Positions 29,277 through 29,345 of a stretch of 29,345 nucleotides of DNA are shown here, piece by piece (position 1 is the stretch's first letter; the number at the start of each line of letters is the position of its first letter). The notes under the pieces were generated by a model. It was not told the origin of the DNA. It saw only the letters and a program-made list of their open reading frames with translations, and searched no databases. The DNA comes from Thermococcus sp. Its GTDB lineage: Archaea; Methanobacteriota_B; Thermococci; Thermococcales; Thermococcaceae. The position numbers and the translations under genes are program-made. The stretch spans positions 1 to 29,345 of the forward strand of contig JALTCK010000070.1 in NCBI GenBank assembly GCA_027074805.1, read 5' to 3'.

Positions 29277-29345
29277 TCAAACCCCTAGCCCCTTCTTTAC
29301 CTCTTCCGCGCTCAGCCCCTTCACAAGCAGATCCTTCTCCCTGCT
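29277..29345 (-). CDS. C-terminal end of a minus-strand protein (partial)
   Basis: The last 22 codons of a gene running off the window, ending in TGA at 29277-29279, the base after the gapdh stop. The residues (LLVKGLSAEEVKKGLGV at the end) are lysine- and leucine-rich and in good codon usage for this genome, without internal stops. Identity cannot be judged from so short a tail. It is convergent with gapdh with no gap. Confidence 0.55.
   Translation of the reverse strand, partial: SREKDLLVKGLSAEEVKKGLGV

Noticed and set aside
1..29345. CRISPR arrays or the Thermococcales CRISPR repeat
   Set aside because: No direct repeat of 24-37 bp with regular spacers was seen anywhere; the only direct repeat noted is a single 12-bp pair 60 bp apart.

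Overview
The window is a dense, mostly GC-balanced archaeal chromosome segment, best explained as a Thermococcales genome, most likely Thermococcus. Several independent signs agree: a SerK-type ADP-dependent serine kinase whose catalytic residues fall at Glu30 and Asp69 as in T. kodakarensis SerK; an archaeal type II glyceraldehyde-3-phosphate dehydrogenase preceded by a Thermococcales-glycolytic-motif-like palindrome; BRE/TATA promoters about 25 nt upstream of inferred starts; GGAGGTGA-type ribosome binding sites; an encoded CCA on a tRNA-Val; and a box C/D guide RNA candidate matching the archaeal 16S rRNA 5' end.

Layout. 1-604: the 3' end of one tRNA, a complete tRNA-Val(GAC), then about 450 bp rich in small hairpins with no clear gene. 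605-2881: a DUF89-family phosphatase-like protein and, convergent with it, a DUF763 protein, separated by a nested inverted-repeat region. 3044-4544: serK, then a promoter, a candidate box C/D sRNA and a HAD hydrolase whose ribosome binding site lies inside the sRNA. 4532-6417 (minus): a three-gene operon encoding a small unknown protein, an SRPBCC-like unknown protein and a flavodiiron-like metallo-beta-lactamase-fold protein. 6618-10045 (plus, divergent): two zinc-ribbon membrane proteins, a helical coiled-coil protein and an SPFH protein with C-terminal zinc ribbons, resembling the Bacillus YdjF-I / phage-shock-like membrane stress module.

10099-15737 (minus): an M42 aminopeptidase, a 400-bp gene-poor stretch, an AEC-family transporter and a very large, heavily sequon-bearing MMPL/RND-like protein that lacks the expected last transmembrane bundle. 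15914-21635 (plus): an ArsR-like regulator with a 31-bp palindromic operator over its own promoter, a four-TM protein with a beta-rich tail, a 42-residue small protein, two DUF4097/toastrack-like beta-repeat proteins and two tandem paralogous MFS transporters. This is the most system-like part of the window: a self-regulated envelope module within 6 kb of the SPFH/zinc-ribbon operon.

21636-29345: a PduO-type cobalamin adenosyltransferase (minus), a 1166-residue secreted multidomain protein (plus), then a minus-strand run of a CinA-domain protein, a VapBC-like toxin-antitoxin pair and an eIF2B-related protein lacking the isomerase cysteine, then gapdh (plus) and the C-terminus of a further minus-strand gene. 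All product names rest on motif recognition by eye; no database search was possible.
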